From Aquamicrobium zhengzhouense (lineage in GTDB: Bacteria; Pseudomonadota; Alphaproteobacteria; Rhizobiales; Rhizobiaceae): a DNA stretch of 64,000 nt. Shown in pieces: positions 18,578 through 29,013 of this stretch. A program made the translations under genes and the position numbers. The notes beneath the pieces are model-generated. The model was not told where the DNA came from. It was given only the letters and a program-made list of their open reading frames with translations, and made no database searches. The stretch lies in contig NZ_JADGMQ010000001.1 of assembly GCF_016124105.1 (NCBI RefSeq), positions 426,707 through 490,706 of the forward strand, given 5' to 3'. Position 1 is the stretch's first letter; each line of letters opens with the position of its first letter.

Positions 18578-19444
18578 TTAGCAGGCCTTTGCCTTCTCCG
18601 CAACTTCGAAAAACGCCGCCCGAATGGAAAGGGTCGTTTCTCCCGGGTGCCCATTGGCTACCGGGGTGTCATCGATGGCAACGACCGGCATCACGACGGT
18701 CGTGGCCGCAGTGATAAATGCTTCCTTGGCTTTGAGAGCTTCTTGGACGCTGAAAGCTCGCTCTTCAACCTTGAGACCGAGCTTGGCAGCGACATCCATG
18801 ACCGTCGCTCTGGTGACACCGCGCAAGATACCGCTATCGGCGGGGCGCGTTACCAGGGTGCCGTCTGCGGTAACGATCCAGGCGTTCGTTGACGCGCCTT
18901 CCGTAACCATTCCGTCAGCATCGAAGAACCAGGCTTCGACCGCACCAGCTTCGCGCGCTTTTTGCCGGGCCAGAACGTTCGGGAGAAGCCCGACTGTCTT
19001 GATGTCTACGCGTTCCCAGCGGTTGTCTGGGTGGGTGATAACTTTCACACCCGCTTCAACCTTGCGAGCGGTGGCAAGGGTATCCGTCCTTTTTGCCGTC
19101 ACCACGACCGACGACGGGGTTTTGGGGTCCGGAAAATAATGGTCTCGCGGCGCGACTCCACGCGTGACCTGGACGTACACCATCCCGTTTTCAACTTTGT
19201 TCCGCCGGATGACCTCGGCCATGATCATCTGCAAAGCCTTGCGGTTGACCGGCCAAGCGATGCGGAGTTCCCCCAGCGATCGATCCAGGCGATCCAGATG
19301 CCGGGTCATGTCCATGATGTATCCGCGCGCGACCTCGCAGACCTCGTAGACGCCGTCTGCGAATTGATAGCCGCGGTCCTCCACATGGACGGTGGCTTCG
19401 GCGTGAGGAATATATCGTCCGTTGACGTAAGCGATGCGCGGCAT
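18578..19444 (-). CDS. dat: D-amino acid aminotransferase (class IV, PLP-dependent)
   Basis: A 288-residue fold-type IV aminotransferase. It opens with YVNGRYIPHAEATVHVEDRGYQFADGVYEV, the D-alanine aminotransferase pattern; the PLP lysine lies in RVDIKTVGLLPNVLARQKA, followed by GMVTEGASTNAW and the phosphate-binding SGILRGVTR. It interconverts D-alanine and D-glutamate with 2-oxo acids, feeding peptidoglycan synthesis. The gene lies 48 bases after ntrX and before hfq. A related branched-chain or 4-amino-4-deoxychorismate lyase role is less likely given the N-terminal motif. Confidence 0.88.
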   Translation of the reverse strand: MPRIAYVNGRYIPHAEATVHVEDRGYQFADGVYEVCEVARGYIMDMTRHLDRLDRSLGELRIAWPVNRKALQMIMAEVIRRNKVENGMVYVQVTRGVAPRDHYFPDPKTPSSVVVTAKRTDTLATARKVEAGVKVITHPDNRWERVDIKTVGLLPNVLARQKAREAGAVEAWFFDADGMVTEGASTNAWIVTADGTLVTRPADSGILRGVTRATVMDVAAKLGLKVEERAFSVQEALKAKEAFITAATTVVMPVVAIDDTPVANGHPGETTLSIRAAFFEVAEKAKAC

Positions 19445-19492
19445 GTTTTCTCAAAAAGGTTCGTCAGTTGGCTGGGTGGCGAGGTGAAGCGG

Positions 19493-20857
19493 CTAAACCC
19501 CGAGGGATCGCAGTTTCCGGTGGAGCGCGGAACGCTCCATACCGATGAACTCTGCGGTACGTGAAATATTGCCCCCGAAGCGATTTATTTGCGCCAGGAG
19601 ATATTCCTTCTCAAACTGCTCACGAGCTTCGCGCAGAGGAAGGGCCATGATGTGCTGGTCCGACTGATTTGGGGTGCGAGGCATCACGTCACCAATTTCC
19701 TGCGGCAGCAGGTCGGCTGTGATAGGAGCATCGACATCGTCACCGCGCGCCAGGATCATCAGGCGCTCGATATTGTTCTTCAGCTGGCGGACGTTGCCAG
19801 GCCAATTGTGCGCCTGGAGCACAGCCAGAGCGTCCTCGCCAATGCGGCGCATGCGGATGCCGGCCTGTGTCGCGACCTGCCGCATGAAGTGGTCCACAAG
19901 GAATGGAATATCCTCTCGACGCTCGGCAAGCGCGGGAACCCGCACCGGCACAACGGCGAGGCGGTGATACAGATCCTCACGAAAACGTCCCTGTGCGATC
20001 AGGGTTTCGATATCTTGGGCGGTCGATGAAATGATGCGGACGTCAACCTTCACCCGCGTACTGCCGCCGACCCGCTCAAATTGCTGATCGACAAGAACGC
20101 GTAAGATCTTCGCCTGCGTTTCCCGCGGCATGTCGGCCACTTCGTCGATGTAAAGGATGCCACGGTGGGCTTCCTCAAGTGCGCCGACCTTGCGCGGCTC
20201 GCCGTTCTTGGGTTCGGTACCGAAAAGCTCGACTTCCATGCGCTCGGGCGTGATGGATGCTGCGTTGACCGCTACGAAAGGTCCCGTCTTGCGGCTGGAA
20301 AGGGCATGGATCGCGCGAGCGGCCATTTCCTTGCCTGAACCCGATGGCCCGATCATCATGATGCGGCTATTGGTCGGGGCTACCCGCTCGATGGTCTGAC
20401 GCAACTGCGTCATCGCGGCGGACATACCAATAAGGTCGAATGTCTCCCCGCTCCGCTTCTTCAGATCGAAAAGCTCGCGCCGGAGTTTCGACGTTTCAAG
20501 TGCGCGCTCAGCAATCAAAATCAGCCGGTCGGACTTGAACGGCTTCTCGATGAAATCGTAAGCGCCTCGACGGATTGCCGACACGGCCGTCTCGATCGTG
20601 CCGTGGCCGGAGATCATGACCACCGGCAGAGACGGATGTTGCTTCTTGATCTCATCCAGGAGATCCAGCCCGTCCAGCCGCGAGCCTTGCAGCCAAATGT
20701 CGAGGAACACCAAACGCGGCACACGATTGGCGATGGCGGCCAGAGCGCTGTCAGCGTCATGGGCAGTGCGCGTCTCATGCCCCTCGTCACTTAAAATGCC
20801 GGCTACGAGCTCACGGATGTCTTCTTCGTCGTCGACGATCAGGATGTCAGACGCCAT
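19493..20857 (-). CDS. ntrX: Nitrogen/redox response regulator NtrX
   Basis: A 454-residue regulator with a receiver domain (phospho-acceptor D53 in LVFLDIWLQGSRLDG), an AAA+ domain with Walker A IGPSGSGKE, and a C-terminal Fis-type helix-turn-helix (NISRTAEFIGMERSALHRKL). Where sigma-54 activators carry GAFTGA, this protein reads GTEPKNGEPRKVGALEEAH, so the sigma-54 contact loop is altered. I start at the ATG at 20857 (MASDILIVDDEED); it overlaps the ntrY stop by 11 bases, so sensor and regulator are coupled. Confidence 0.95.
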   Translation of the reverse strand: MASDILIVDDEEDIRELVAGILSDEGHETRTAHDADSALAAIANRVPRLVFLDIWLQGSRLDGLDLLDEIKKQHPSLPVVMISGHGTIETAVSAIRRGAYDFIEKPFKSDRLILIAERALETSKLRRELFDLKKRSGETFDLIGMSAAMTQLRQTIERVAPTNSRIMMIGPSGSGKEMAARAIHALSSRKTGPFVAVNAASITPERMEVELFGTEPKNGEPRKVGALEEAHRGILYIDEVADMPRETQAKILRVLVDQQFERVGGSTRVKVDVRIISSTAQDIETLIAQGRFREDLYHRLAVVPVRVPALAERREDIPFLVDHFMRQVATQAGIRMRRIGEDALAVLQAHNWPGNVRQLKNNIERLMILARGDDVDAPITADLLPQEIGDVMPRTPNQSDQHIMALPLREAREQFEKEYLLAQINRFGGNISRTAEFIGMERSALHRKLRSLGV

Positions 20858-23111
20858 TTTCAACCTTCCCACTACTGGTTCCACATGCGCCGTCTTGCTC
20901 GATCGCGGGCAAGATGACGCGGATCATGGCCCCCCTTCCGCCATGGAACTCGGCCGGAGCGTCATGCAATTCCAGCCGACCGCCATGGTCCTCGATAATC
21001 TTCCGCACGATCGCGAGCCCGAGACCCGTCCCCTTCTCGCGGGTGGTCATGTAGGGCTCCAACAGACGCTGCCGGTTTTCGCGCGGAAGTCCCTTCCCGT
21101 TATCAATCACATCAATAATCGTTTCGCGCGCGTTTGTCTGAGCTCGGACGAGGATCGCACCGCGCTCATCGTTCTGACGCTCGACACCCTCGATGGCCTC
21201 GGCAGCGTTCTTGATGAGGTTGCCGAATGCTTGGCCGAGGAGGCGTGGATCACCATTGCCGAGCAAGGGTTTGTCCCCGAATGCCCTTATGAAGTCGATG
21301 TCAGCCTTGCTCACTTCGACAAGGAAGGACGCCTCACGGAGCGCCTCACGCAGGTCCATCACCTTCATTTCCGGTTTGGGCATACGCGCGAAGGATGAGA
21401 ACTCGTCCACCATGCGACCAATGTCGCCTACCTGGCGGATGATCGTCTCGGTGCATTGGTCGAACACTTCCTTGTCGTCAATTATGACCTTGCCAAACCG
21501 GCGTCTGATCCGCTCTGCTGACAACTGGATCGGAGTAAGCGGGTTTTTGATCTCGTGCGCGATGCGCCGCGCGACGTCCGCCCATGCAGAAGAACGCTGA
21601 GCGGAAACGAGGTCCGTAATGTCGTCAATAGTAACGACGTATGAGTTGTGTCCGCTGCTCGGTGTTACTTCCTCGGTCGTAACCTGAACGTCGAACGTTC
21701 GCTCCGCTCCCCCGCGGTAGAACGTGGTCTGATCACGGTAGACTGCCCTGCCTGCTACCCGTCCGGCTTCGAATACGGCGCCCACGTGCGGGAGGAGATC
21801 GGCGAGCTTCCGACCAATCACGTTCTCTGCGCGCAGGGTCAGCATCTTTGCTGCTGAGCGATTGACGATGGTAACGACACCGTCGTGGTCGACGCCAATG
21901 ACGCCAGCGGAGACGCCAGACAAGACCGCCTCAGAAAAGCGACGGCGGTCGTCCATAAGATCCTTTGCCGCGATGAGCTCGTTGCGCTGGGACTTGAGCT
22001 CGAGAATCATGTTGTTGAACGTTTCGCCCAACGACGCGACGTCACCATCCGACTGGCGGACTGGAACTGCTACCTCCAGATTTCCGGTCGCAACATCATC
22101 TGCGGCGCTGATAAGCTGGCGAATGGGGCGAACCAGTCGGTCCGCAACAGCAATACCGGTCCAGATCGCTGAGAGAACGATGATCAGCGTCACCCCAAGA
22201 TAGATCAACGCGAAAGCCACCTGCGTCGTCAGGCGGTTACTTTCGAGCGATCGATATTCATCCGTATTAGCTCTGACAATTTGCCGTGCGCGAATGACTT
22301 CAGGATCCACAGCGCGGATTGTATAGAGGTACAAATCTTCGAATTCGCGCAATTTGATGATGGCGCCCACGATGTTTCTTTGCGAGGGCGGTATGAGTAC
22401 TGGCAAGCCGTCAGATGCCGTCTGGACCGCCTCTATCGGCGGCTGGGGGATAGCAAAATCCGCGCCGGTTTCCGCTTGCATGACAAACGAGCCATCCGAC
22501 CTAATCAACGCAGCATGAGCCAGCGCCCGGCCCTGAGCCTGACGGCTTAGGAATGTGCGATAACCAACGCGATCCAGCGTGTACAAGGTCCGGTTGGCAT
22601 CGAGATCGCCGGCCATCGAAAGGGTTGTCCCCTGCAAATTCCTGGCATTCTCGACAACGTACGCCTCGGCAATCGACAGAGACGAACTGATGATGACCTT
22701 CGTGCGAATCTCGAACCAGCGATCAAGTCCGAGATCCAACGTCACCGAAGCGACGACCGCGACGAGCAGGGCCGGGATCGCCGCAACGAGCGAGAACATT
22801 GCGACAATGCGAACATGAAGCCGTGACGCCGCCTTGCCGCGTCGCCTTGCCATGAAAATGCGGTGCACCTCGCGTGATATCAGCGCGACCAACACCAGGA
22901 TGAACGCGGCGTTTATCGCGATAAGAGCGAGGGTGGTCGTTTCGTCCGGTGTTATCGGCGTCAGGCCCAACAGGACCGCGAACGATATACCAGCTGTCAC
23001 GAAGGAGCCGAGGATTGCCAGGATGCCCGGAAGCGCGAGCAGCCGACGGCCGTCCGCTGAGGGGGCAGCTGGCTGCAGTGGGATACCCAGCGATGGCGTC
23101 TGCATTGTCAT
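20847..23111 (-). CDS. ntrY: Membrane sensor histidine kinase NtrY
   Basis: A 754-residue kinase. Hydrophobic segments near residues 28-50, 62-79, 103-123 and 298-322 flank an extracytoplasmic region of about 170 residues; then come HAMP (VADRLVRPIRQLISAADDV), PAS (about 390-500), a HisKA domain with H519 in [12 protein letters not shown], and an ATPase domain (GKGLPRENRQRLLEPYMTT, GTGLGLAIVRKI). NtrY phosphorylates NtrX and influences nitrogen, redox and envelope responses in alphaproteobacteria. It follows ntrC by 94 bases. Confidence 0.96.
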   Translation of the reverse strand: MTMQTPSLGIPLQPAAPSADGRRLLALPGILAILGSFVTAGISFAVLLGLTPITPDETTTLALIAINAAFILVLVALISREVHRIFMARRRGKAASRLHVRIVAMFSLVAAIPALLVAVVASVTLDLGLDRWFEIRTKVIISSSLSIAEAYVVENARNLQGTTLSMAGDLDANRTLYTLDRVGYRTFLSRQAQGRALAHAALIRSDGSFVMQAETGADFAIPQPPIEAVQTASDGLPVLIPPSQRNIVGAIIKLREFEDLYLYTIRAVDPEVIRARQIVRANTDEYRSLESNRLTTQVAFALIYLGVTLIIVLSAIWTGIAVADRLVRPIRQLISAADDVATGNLEVAVPVRQSDGDVASLGETFNNMILELKSQRNELIAAKDLMDDRRRFSEAVLSGVSAGVIGVDHDGVVTIVNRSAAKMLTLRAENVIGRKLADLLPHVGAVFEAGRVAGRAVYRDQTTFYRGGAERTFDVQVTTEEVTPSSGHNSYVVTIDDITDLVSAQRSSAWADVARRIAHEIKNPLTPIQLSAERIRRRFGKVIIDDKEVFDQCTETIIRQVGDIGRMVDEFSSFARMPKPEMKVMDLREALREASFLVEVSKADIDFIRAFGDKPLLGNGDPRLLGQAFGNLIKNAAEAIEGVERQNDERGAILVRAQTNARETIIDVIDNGKGLPRENRQRLLEPYMTTREKGTGLGLAIVRKIIEDHGGRLELHDAPAEFHGGRGAMIRVILPAIEQDGACGTSSGKVENGV

Positions 23112-23205
23112 CGGATCACGTCCTCACGCGTGACATCTATGCAACGCATTGTGGCGAATATGCAACAAGCGGGCGAGCGATCCGGCATTTCTAATTGTTA
23201 GATGG

Positions 23206-24660
23206 CTATTTCGAGGCACGGTACACGTTGACGCCCAGTTCCCGGATCTTCTTCCTCAGTGTATTCCGATTGAGGCCGAGGATCTCAGCGGCTTTGATCT
23301 GGTTGCCACGGGTGGCGGTCATCGTTGCGAGGATAAGCGGATATTCAACCTCGGCTAGCACTCGATCATAGAGGCCGGTCGGGGGCAGCTCTCCCGCGAA
23401 ACTGCTGAAATACCTCTGCAAATTAAGCTCGACAGCCGCCGAAATAGACAGATCCTCGTTTGGGAGTGGACCCGGCGCGTGCTCTTGCGGCGTCTCCGCC
23501 GAATGCAACTCCTGCTGAACGATCTCAGTCGTGATCTCTTCTTGGGGGTAAAGCGCTGCGAGTCGTCGCACAAAGTTCTCGAGTTCGCGCACATTGCCCG
23601 GCCAAGAATATCGCTTCATCAGGTCGATGCCGCCGCTGGCGATTCGCTTGGATTGCAGCCCTTCCCGTTCCGCCAGCTTGAAGAAGTGTCGTACGAGGTC
23701 AGGCACGTCCTCCGACCGTTCGCGAAGTGGAGGGAGGCGCATCGGGACAACGTTCAGCCGATAGAACAGATCTTCGCGGAACAGGCCCTGATTGATCAGG
23801 ATGCGCAGGTCCTTGTTGGTCGCGGCCACGATACGCACGTCGGTGCGAATGGGCGTGCGTCCACCCACGGTGGTGTACTCGCCTTGTTGCAATACCCGAA
23901 GGAGGCGCGTTTGCGCTTCCATTGGCATGTCGCCAATCTCGTCAAGGAAAAGGGTGCCACCCTCTGCTTGCTCAAACCGGCCTGTGGAGCGGTTTTGTGC
24001 GCCGGTGAACGCCCCTTTCTCATGACCGAACAACTCGGATTCGATCAGGTCGCGAGGTATTGCTGCCATATTGATAGCGACAAAGGGGCCGTTTCGGCGA
24101 CGTCCATATTCATGCAAAGCGCGCGCGACCAGCTCTTTGCCGGTTCCAGATTCGCCAGTGATCATGACGGTTAGATCCGTCTGCATCACCCTGGCAAGCA
24201 TCCTGTAGATGTCTTGCATCGCACTTGAGCGACCGATCAGCGGCATGTTCTCGAGCGCTTCGTCGTTGTGTCGGTCTGCGACCCGCCCCCGGGGCTCCAC
24301 GAGCGCGCGCTGAACGATCGCCAAAAGTTCGGTCAGATCAAATGGCTTGGGAAGGTACTCGTAAGCGCCTGCTTCTGACGCCCGGATAGCTGTCATGAAG
24401 GTGTTCTGCGCACTCATGACCACGACAGGGAGCTCCGGTCGAGCTTTCTTGATCCGCGGGAGCATGTCGAATGCGTTCTCGTCCGGCATGACGACATCGG
24501 TAATGACGATGTCGCCCTCGCCCGCTGCCACCCAACGCCAGAGTGTCGATGCGTTGGACGTCACCCTCACCTCATGCCCGACGCGAGACAGCGCCTGGCT
24601 CAACACCGTCCGGATCGCTGCATCATCGTCTGCAACGAGGATTTGCCCACAAACACTCAT
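23206..24660 (-). CDS. ntrC: Nitrogen regulation response regulator NtrC
   Basis: A 484-residue sigma-54 activator with receiver domain (D55 in [14 protein letters not shown]), AAA+ domain with Walker A GESGTGKE (169-176), a complete GAFTGA loop (216-221) and a Fis-type helix-turn-helix at the C-terminus ([20 protein letters not shown]). When phosphorylated by NtrB under nitrogen limitation it turns on ammonium assimilation genes. Its start overlaps the ntrB stop by four bases. Confidence 0.97.
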   Translation of the reverse strand: MSVCGQILVADDDAAIRTVLSQALSRVGHEVRVTSNASTLWRWVAAGEGDIVITDVVMPDENAFDMLPRIKKARPELPVVVMSAQNTFMTAIRASEAGAYEYLPKPFDLTELLAIVQRALVEPRGRVADRHNDEALENMPLIGRSSAMQDIYRMLARVMQTDLTVMITGESGTGKELVARALHEYGRRRNGPFVAINMAAIPRDLIESELFGHEKGAFTGAQNRSTGRFEQAEGGTLFLDEIGDMPMEAQTRLLRVLQQGEYTTVGGRTPIRTDVRIVAATNKDLRILINQGLFREDLFYRLNVVPMRLPPLRERSEDVPDLVRHFFKLAEREGLQSKRIASGGIDLMKRYSWPGNVRELENFVRRLAALYPQEEITTEIVQQELHSAETPQEHAPGPLPNEDLSISAAVELNLQRYFSSFAGELPPTGLYDRVLAEVEYPLILATMTATRGNQIKAAEILGLNRNTLRKKIRELGVNVYRASK

Positions 24661-25790
24661 TCCGAAATCCTCTTACCGATATTCTGATCCGCGTCCTTCG
24701 GCTCTCTCCACGCCGGCATGAGAATACGGAAAGTTGTGCCCCGGGGCGCCGAATCGCACTCGATGACACCTCCATGCTCACCGACGATCTTGGCCACCAG
24801 AGCTAGACCCAGCCCCGACCCGTTCGGCTTCGTGGTGATGAAAGGGTCGAACAGGATCGGCAGCAGGTCGTCGGGAACGCCAGCGCCGTTGTCGTGGACA
24901 CAAAACTCCAGAGGCAGCGATACCTTGTCCTGGCTTCCGGGGACAGAGACCCGAATTCCAGGCCGGTAGGCTGTCGATAGGTGGATCTCTCCGCCGGCGC
25001 GCTGCCCAATCGATTCCGCCGCGTTCTTTATGAGGTTGAGGAATACCTGGATCAGCTGATCCCTGTTTCCGTAAACAGGCGGAAGCGAAGGATCGTACTC
25101 TTCAACGATGTCGATATTACTGGCGAAGCCGCTTTGTGCCAGCGCCTTAACCCGATCGAGGACGACATGGATGTTGACTGGGAACCTGTCGATCGGACGC
25201 TCGTCCGAGAAGACCTCCATTCTGTCCACCAGCGACACGATACGATCTGTTTCATCCTGGATGAGGCGAGCCAATGGGCGATCTTCATCGCCGACGACGC
25301 TTTCCAGCAACTGCGCCGCGCCGCGTATTCCCGACAGTGGATTCTTGATTTCATGGGCGAGCATGGCAGCGAGCCCGGTGACGGACCGTGCCGCTCCGCG
25401 ATGCGTCATCTGACGGTCGATCTTGTCCGCCATCGACCGCTCCTGAAACATGATGACGACATGCCCCTCAAGTTCCGGCACCGGGGCAACGTAAAGATCG
25501 ACGACCCGATCCTCGCCAAGTCGAGGTGAGGAAATGTCGACGCGGTACTCATTGACCGGCGCATGAAGGTCCCGCACCTGCTCCACAAGGGTCAACAACG
25601 GGCTGCCAAACGGGACGAAGCGCCCCAATCCATCACGGGCCAACAGCAACGCGCTGGCCCGAAAGAAGTCTTCAGCGTCCGCATTGGCGTAAATGATGTG
25701 CCCCGTTCTGTCGACCATGATGACGGGGCGCCGGATTGTGTTCAGGATGACAGACGCTGTGTCAGCAGGAACAGAGCGCGGGTGAGTCAC
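24657..25790 (-). CDS. ntrB: Nitrogen regulation sensor kinase NtrB
   Basis: A 377-residue cytoplasmic histidine kinase: PAS domain (about 10-115), HisKA with H146 in [20 protein letters not shown], and an ATPase domain with [21 protein letters not shown] and [12 protein letters not shown]. It phosphorylates or dephosphorylates NtrC according to PII signals of nitrogen status. The GTG at 25790 overlaps the dusB stop by four bases, so dusB, ntrB and ntrC form one coupled operon (the old nifR3-ntrBC arrangement). Confidence 0.96.
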   Translation of the reverse strand: MTHPRSVPADTASVILNTIRRPVIMVDRTGHIIYANADAEDFFRASALLLARDGLGRFVPFGSPLLTLVEQVRDLHAPVNEYRVDISSPRLGEDRVVDLYVAPVPELEGHVVIMFQERSMADKIDRQMTHRGAARSVTGLAAMLAHEIKNPLSGIRGAAQLLESVVGDEDRPLARLIQDETDRIVSLVDRMEVFSDERPIDRFPVNIHVVLDRVKALAQSGFASNIDIVEEYDPSLPPVYGNRDQLIQVFLNLIKNAAESIGQRAGGEIHLSTAYRPGIRVSVPGSQDKVSLPLEFCVHDNGAGVPDDLLPILFDPFITTKPNGSGLGLALVAKIVGEHGGVIECDSAPRGTTFRILMPAWREPKDADQNIGKRISE

Positions 25791-26803
25791 GTAGCACTCC
25801 TCTCGCTGATCTGCCCGATGGCGTCCCTGAGTGTGCTCATGACATGTCCGGGGTCTAGGGAGGTCATGATTGATTGCCGTCGGTCCAGATCAACTCCTGC
25901 GAGGTGACGATCGAGGTACCAGCCAAGATGTTTCCTTGCATGGCGGACCCCTTGCTGCGTGCCGTAAAGGCTTAACATGTCCTGATAGTGCTCAGAAATA
26001 TAATCGAAAAGCTCCGTTACAAAGCGCGGAGCAGGCCTCGCGATCAGCCCACTTGCCTGAGAGGCGATTTCACCGGCCAGCCATGGCCGTCCGTAATGTT
26101 CGCGCCCTACCATGACCGCGTCTGCGCCCGACTTGGCCAACATGTCACTGGCATCCGCGTGATCCGCGACGTCACCGTTGGCAACGACCGGTATAGACAC
26201 CCGGTCCTTCACAAGCCTGATCGCGCCGCGATCGGCCTTGCCCTTGTAAAACTGGCATCTTGTGCGACCGTGTATGGTCAGCATCGCTACACCTGCGCCT
26301 TCGGCTCGTGCAGCGATATCCGGAGCGTTTATTGACTCGTCATCCCAACCGAGGCGCATCTTGACGGTGACCGGGACCTCGACGGCAGCCACCACTGCTT
26401 CGATAAGCTTCAGGGCATGGTCGGGCTCTTTCATTAGTGCAGAGCCGCAATAGCCCCCCGTGACTTTCTTGGCGGGGCAGCCCATGTTGATGTCGATAAT
26501 GTCTGCCCCTTCGGCTGCGGCAATCCGTGCCCCCTCCGCCATCCAGTCCGCATCGCGTCCCGCAAGTTGGACCATGTGCACCGGTACATCCGGGCGCCTG
26601 ATCCTGAGCTCCGAGTTGCGGCGACCTTTCGCCAGTTCTGCACTCGCGACCATTTCTGACACGACCAATCCTGCCCCGTGCTTGATGGCTCGGCGCCTGA
26701 ATGGCTCGTCCGTCACGCCCGACATAGGTGCCAGGATGACACGATTTGGGATCGAGACATTTCCGATTTGCATAGGTTCAGCCAGCAGGCTCTTAATTGT
26801 CAT
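25787..26803 (-). CDS. dusB: tRNA-dihydrouridine synthase DusB (NifR3 family)
   Basis: A 338-residue FMN enzyme reducing uridine to dihydrouridine in the tRNA D-loop. It has [15 protein letters not shown], the catalytic cysteine motif [19 protein letters not shown], and [15 protein letters not shown]. The ATG at 26803 ([10 protein letters not shown]) is chosen; a second ATG at 26773 ([11 protein letters not shown]) would remove ten residues. It heads the ntrBC operon, as nifR3 does in other alphaproteobacteria, and is divergent from ispDF. Confidence 0.94.
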   Translation of the reverse strand: MTIKSLLAEPMQIGNVSIPNRVILAPMSGVTDEPFRRRAIKHGAGLVVSEMVASAELAKGRRNSELRIRRPDVPVHMVQLAGRDADWMAEGARIAAAEGADIIDINMGCPAKKVTGGYCGSALMKEPDHALKLIEAVVAAVEVPVTVKMRLGWDDESINAPDIAARAEGAGVAMLTIHGRTRCQFYKGKADRGAIRLVKDRVSIPVVANGDVADHADASDMLAKSGADAVMVGREHYGRPWLAGEIASQASGLIARPAPRFVTELFDYISEHYQDMLSLYGTQQGVRHARKHLGWYLDRHLAGVDLDRRQSIMTSLDPGHVMSTLRDAIGQISERSAT

Positions 26804-26960
26804 GCACAAAAACCAAGCATCTTGTTTTATTGCTCATGGAGTAGACATGTTCGGGGTGTGCTGCAATGCAAAAATTCTGCGCCAATGGATTTTCTATGGG
26901 CTGGCCATCGGGGTCTGGTGCCACTAAGGGTCAGGTAATCCAGGAAGGGAAATTGAGACC

Positions 26961-28151
26961 ATGACCAACCGCAGGATCGGGGCTGTAATCGTCGCAGCCG
27001 GGCGCGGTGAGCGCGCTGGGCAATCCGTTGAGGGGCCGAAGCAGTACCGGAAAATTGGCGGCGAGCCGGTGATCTTGCGCACCTTGCGCTGCTTCCTGGA
27101 GCATCCGCTGATCTCGTCGATTTCGGTGGCGATTCATCCGGAAGATCGAGAATTGTTTCATCGGGCTGTTGGCGATCTTGCAGGTCATGTTCAGGTTGTT
27201 TCAGGTGGGGCATCGCGCCAGGCATCGACCAGGCTCGCGCTCCTTGCGCTGCGTGGGCACGATCTTGAGGGCGTATTGATCCATGACGGAGTGCGTCCGT
27301 TCGTGAGCGCAGATCTAATCACGCGGGTGTGTGAGAATCTTTCGGTCGGAGCGCTTCCGGCCATTCCAGTCTCCGACACAATCAAGCGGGCAGACCTGAG
27401 CAAAACGGTGACTGCTACTGTTCCACGTGCCGATCTCTTTTCGGCGCAGACACCGCAAGGTTTCCCCTTCAAGAGAATACTCGCAGCGCACGTGCAGGCT
27501 TTCCAGGATGGGCTGGATGAATTTACCGATGATGCGGCTCTGGCAGAATGGGCGGGTATTCCGGTGAAACTCGTCGAAGGCTCCCCGGACAACGTCAAAC
27601 TTACATGGGCAAAGGACATTGAGATGGCGAACGCACGACTGACAGACTTCCACTTCCCGGACGTGCGTACGGGCAATGGTTATGACGTTCACACTTTCGG
27701 CGAAGGCGACCATGTCATGCTCTGCGGCGTCGCTATTCCATTCGGGAAAGCACTGACAGGTCATTCGGATGCAGATGTTGGCCTTCATGCGCTGACTGAT
27801 GCGCTGCTGGCCACGTGTGGGGCTGGAGACATTGGCACCCATTTCCCCCCGTCCGATATGAAATGGAAAGGGGCTGCGTCTCGCATCTTCGTTGAAGAGG
27901 CTGTTCGCATCGTCAGGGCGCGCGGGGGCCGCATCGCAAACGCCGATATCACACTCATCGCCGAAGCACCGAAAATCGGACCGAACCGCGAAGCGATGAC
28001 GAAGGAACTGGCGGACATGCTGGGGATTTCAGGGGAGCGGGTGTCCGTCAAGGCGACGACCAACGAACGTATGGGCTTCGTGGGTCGCGAAGAAGGCATC
28101 GCTGCAATAGCAACCGCAACCGTGGTGTACCCAGGAGAGATACCTGAATGA
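26961..28151 (+). CDS. ispDF: Bifunctional IspD/IspF isoprenoid precursor enzyme
   Basis: A 396-residue fusion acting in the MEP pathway. Residues 1-225 are the IspD cytidylyltransferase ([32 protein letters not shown]), and residues 236-396 are the IspF cyclase ([39 protein letters not shown]). The two steps flank IspE, made elsewhere. The fusion is characteristic of many alphaproteobacteria. Its stop overlaps the cinA-like gene by four bases. Confidence 0.97.
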   Translation: MTNRRIGAVIVAAGRGERAGQSVEGPKQYRKIGGEPVILRTLRCFLEHPLISSISVAIHPEDRELFHRAVGDLAGHVQVVSGGASRQASTRLALLALRGHDLEGVLIHDGVRPFVSADLITRVCENLSVGALPAIPVSDTIKRADLSKTVTATVPRADLFSAQTPQGFPFKRILAAHVQAFQDGLDEFTDDAALAEWAGIPVKLVEGSPDNVKLTWAKDIEMANARLTDFHFPDVRTGNGYDVHTFGEGDHVMLCGVAIPFGKALTGHSDADVGLHALTDALLATCGAGDIGTHFPPSDMKWKGAASRIFVEEAVRIVRARGGRIANADITLIAEAPKIGPNREAMTKELADMLGISGERVSVKATTNERMGFVGREEGIAAIATATVVYPGEIPE

Positions 28152-28639
28152 GTGAGATCGCCGAACGCACTCGCTTGCTCCTCGATATCTGTAAGGAGCG
28201 CGGGATCCTTGTCGCAACCGCAGAGTCTTGCACCGGCGGGATGATCGTCTCGCTGATGACTGACCTACCGGGCTCCTCGTCGATGGTAGATCGAGGCTTC
28301 GTTACCTATTCGAACGAGGCGAAGATGGAGATGCTGGGAGTCGCTGGCGAGACTTTGGAACTTCACGGGGCCGTGTCGGAGGCAACGGCGCTGGAGATGG
28401 CCGTTGGTGCCCTTTCCCGATCACGAGCGGGTCTGGCGCTCTCGGTGACAGGCATCGCAGGTCCAGACGGAGGAAGCGAAGAGAAGCCTGTAGGGTTGGT
28501 ATGGTTCGGCTTGGCGCTAAACGGACAAGGTCCGAAGACTGAGCGCAGAATTTTCGAGAACGGTGGACGCGATTACGTCCGACATCAAGCTGCGTACCAC
28601 GCGATCGAAATGGCGCTTGAAGCGCTAAATGAAGGGTAG
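28148..28639 (+). CDS. CinA family protein (nicotinamide-nucleotide amidohydrolase)
   Basis: A 163-residue single-domain CinA C-terminal protein (PncC type): [23 protein letters not shown] with the catalytic serine region, [16 protein letters not shown], and [20 protein letters not shown]. PncC converts nicotinamide mononucleotide to nicotinate mononucleotide in NAD recycling. The N-terminal MoCF-like domain of full CinA is absent, as in E. coli YgaD. It is coupled to ispDF. Confidence 0.92.
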   Translation: MSEIAERTRLLLDICKERGILVATAESCTGGMIVSLMTDLPGSSSMVDRGFVTYSNEAKMEMLGVAGETLELHGAVSEATALEMAVGALSRSRAGLALSVTGIAGPDGGSEEKPVGLVWFGLALNGQGPKTERRIFENGGRDYVRHQAAYHAIEMALEALNEG

Positions 28640-28643
28640 CTGG

Positions 28644-28682
28644 TTCCAGAGCAGGAGTACGTGATGCGCCTCTGCTCTGGAA
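28644..28682. terminator. Perfect 11-base inverted repeat between convergent genes
   Basis: TTCCAGAGCAG at 28644-28654 is exactly complementary to CTGCTCTGGAA at 28672-28682, with a 17-base loop. It sits in the 57-base gap between the cinA-like gene and the convergent DUF3126 gene. There is no T-run on either side, so it may act as a weak bidirectional terminator or 3' end protector rather than a classic intrinsic terminator. Confidence 0.5.
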
Positions 28683-28696
28683 GGTAATAGGCTAGA

Positions 28697-28966
28697 TTAG
28701 TCCAGATCGACGTCGAGGATCGCCATCGAGAAATTGTAGGATAGATCGCCGTCGTCATCGTCCTTGAAGACGATCCCGAGGAATTCGTCGCCAAGATACA
28801 CTTCGCAAGAATCGTTCTTCCGCGGGCGGGCTTTCACCTGAAGCTGCGGGTTCTGGAACGTGCGCTTGAAATAGGCATCAAGCTTCCTGATTTCGTCGGG
28901 CTTCAAAACCTGTACTCCGATGACTGTGGCCTTAAGCGGCGCTTCTGCCACGCTGAGCACAGGCAT
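28697..28966 (-). CDS. DUF3126 family small protein
   Basis: An 89-residue protein matching the alphaproteobacterial DUF3126 family: LKPDEIRKLDAYFKRTFQNP, then KNDSCEVYLGDEFLGIVFKDDDDGDLSYNFSMAIL. It is acidic at the C-terminus and has no signal peptide or membrane segment. Function unknown. The ATG at 28966 adds about 20 residues in front of the core; a shorter form is possible. It lies 47 bases before cysE on the other side. Confidence 0.82.
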   Translation of the reverse strand: MPVLSVAEAPLKATVIGVQVLKPDEIRKLDAYFKRTFQNPQLQVKARPRKNDSCEVYLGDEFLGIVFKDDDDGDLSYNFSMAILDVDLD

Positions 28967-29013
28967 GTAAAGCCCGTGAGCGGCCTTTCAAGTGAAGGCT
29001 GGGGATAGTCCTC

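Noticed and set aside
26804-26960. NtrC-type binding sites before dusB-ntrBC
   Set aside because: Only partial TGC/GCA half-sites are visible; none has the spacing of the known consensus.
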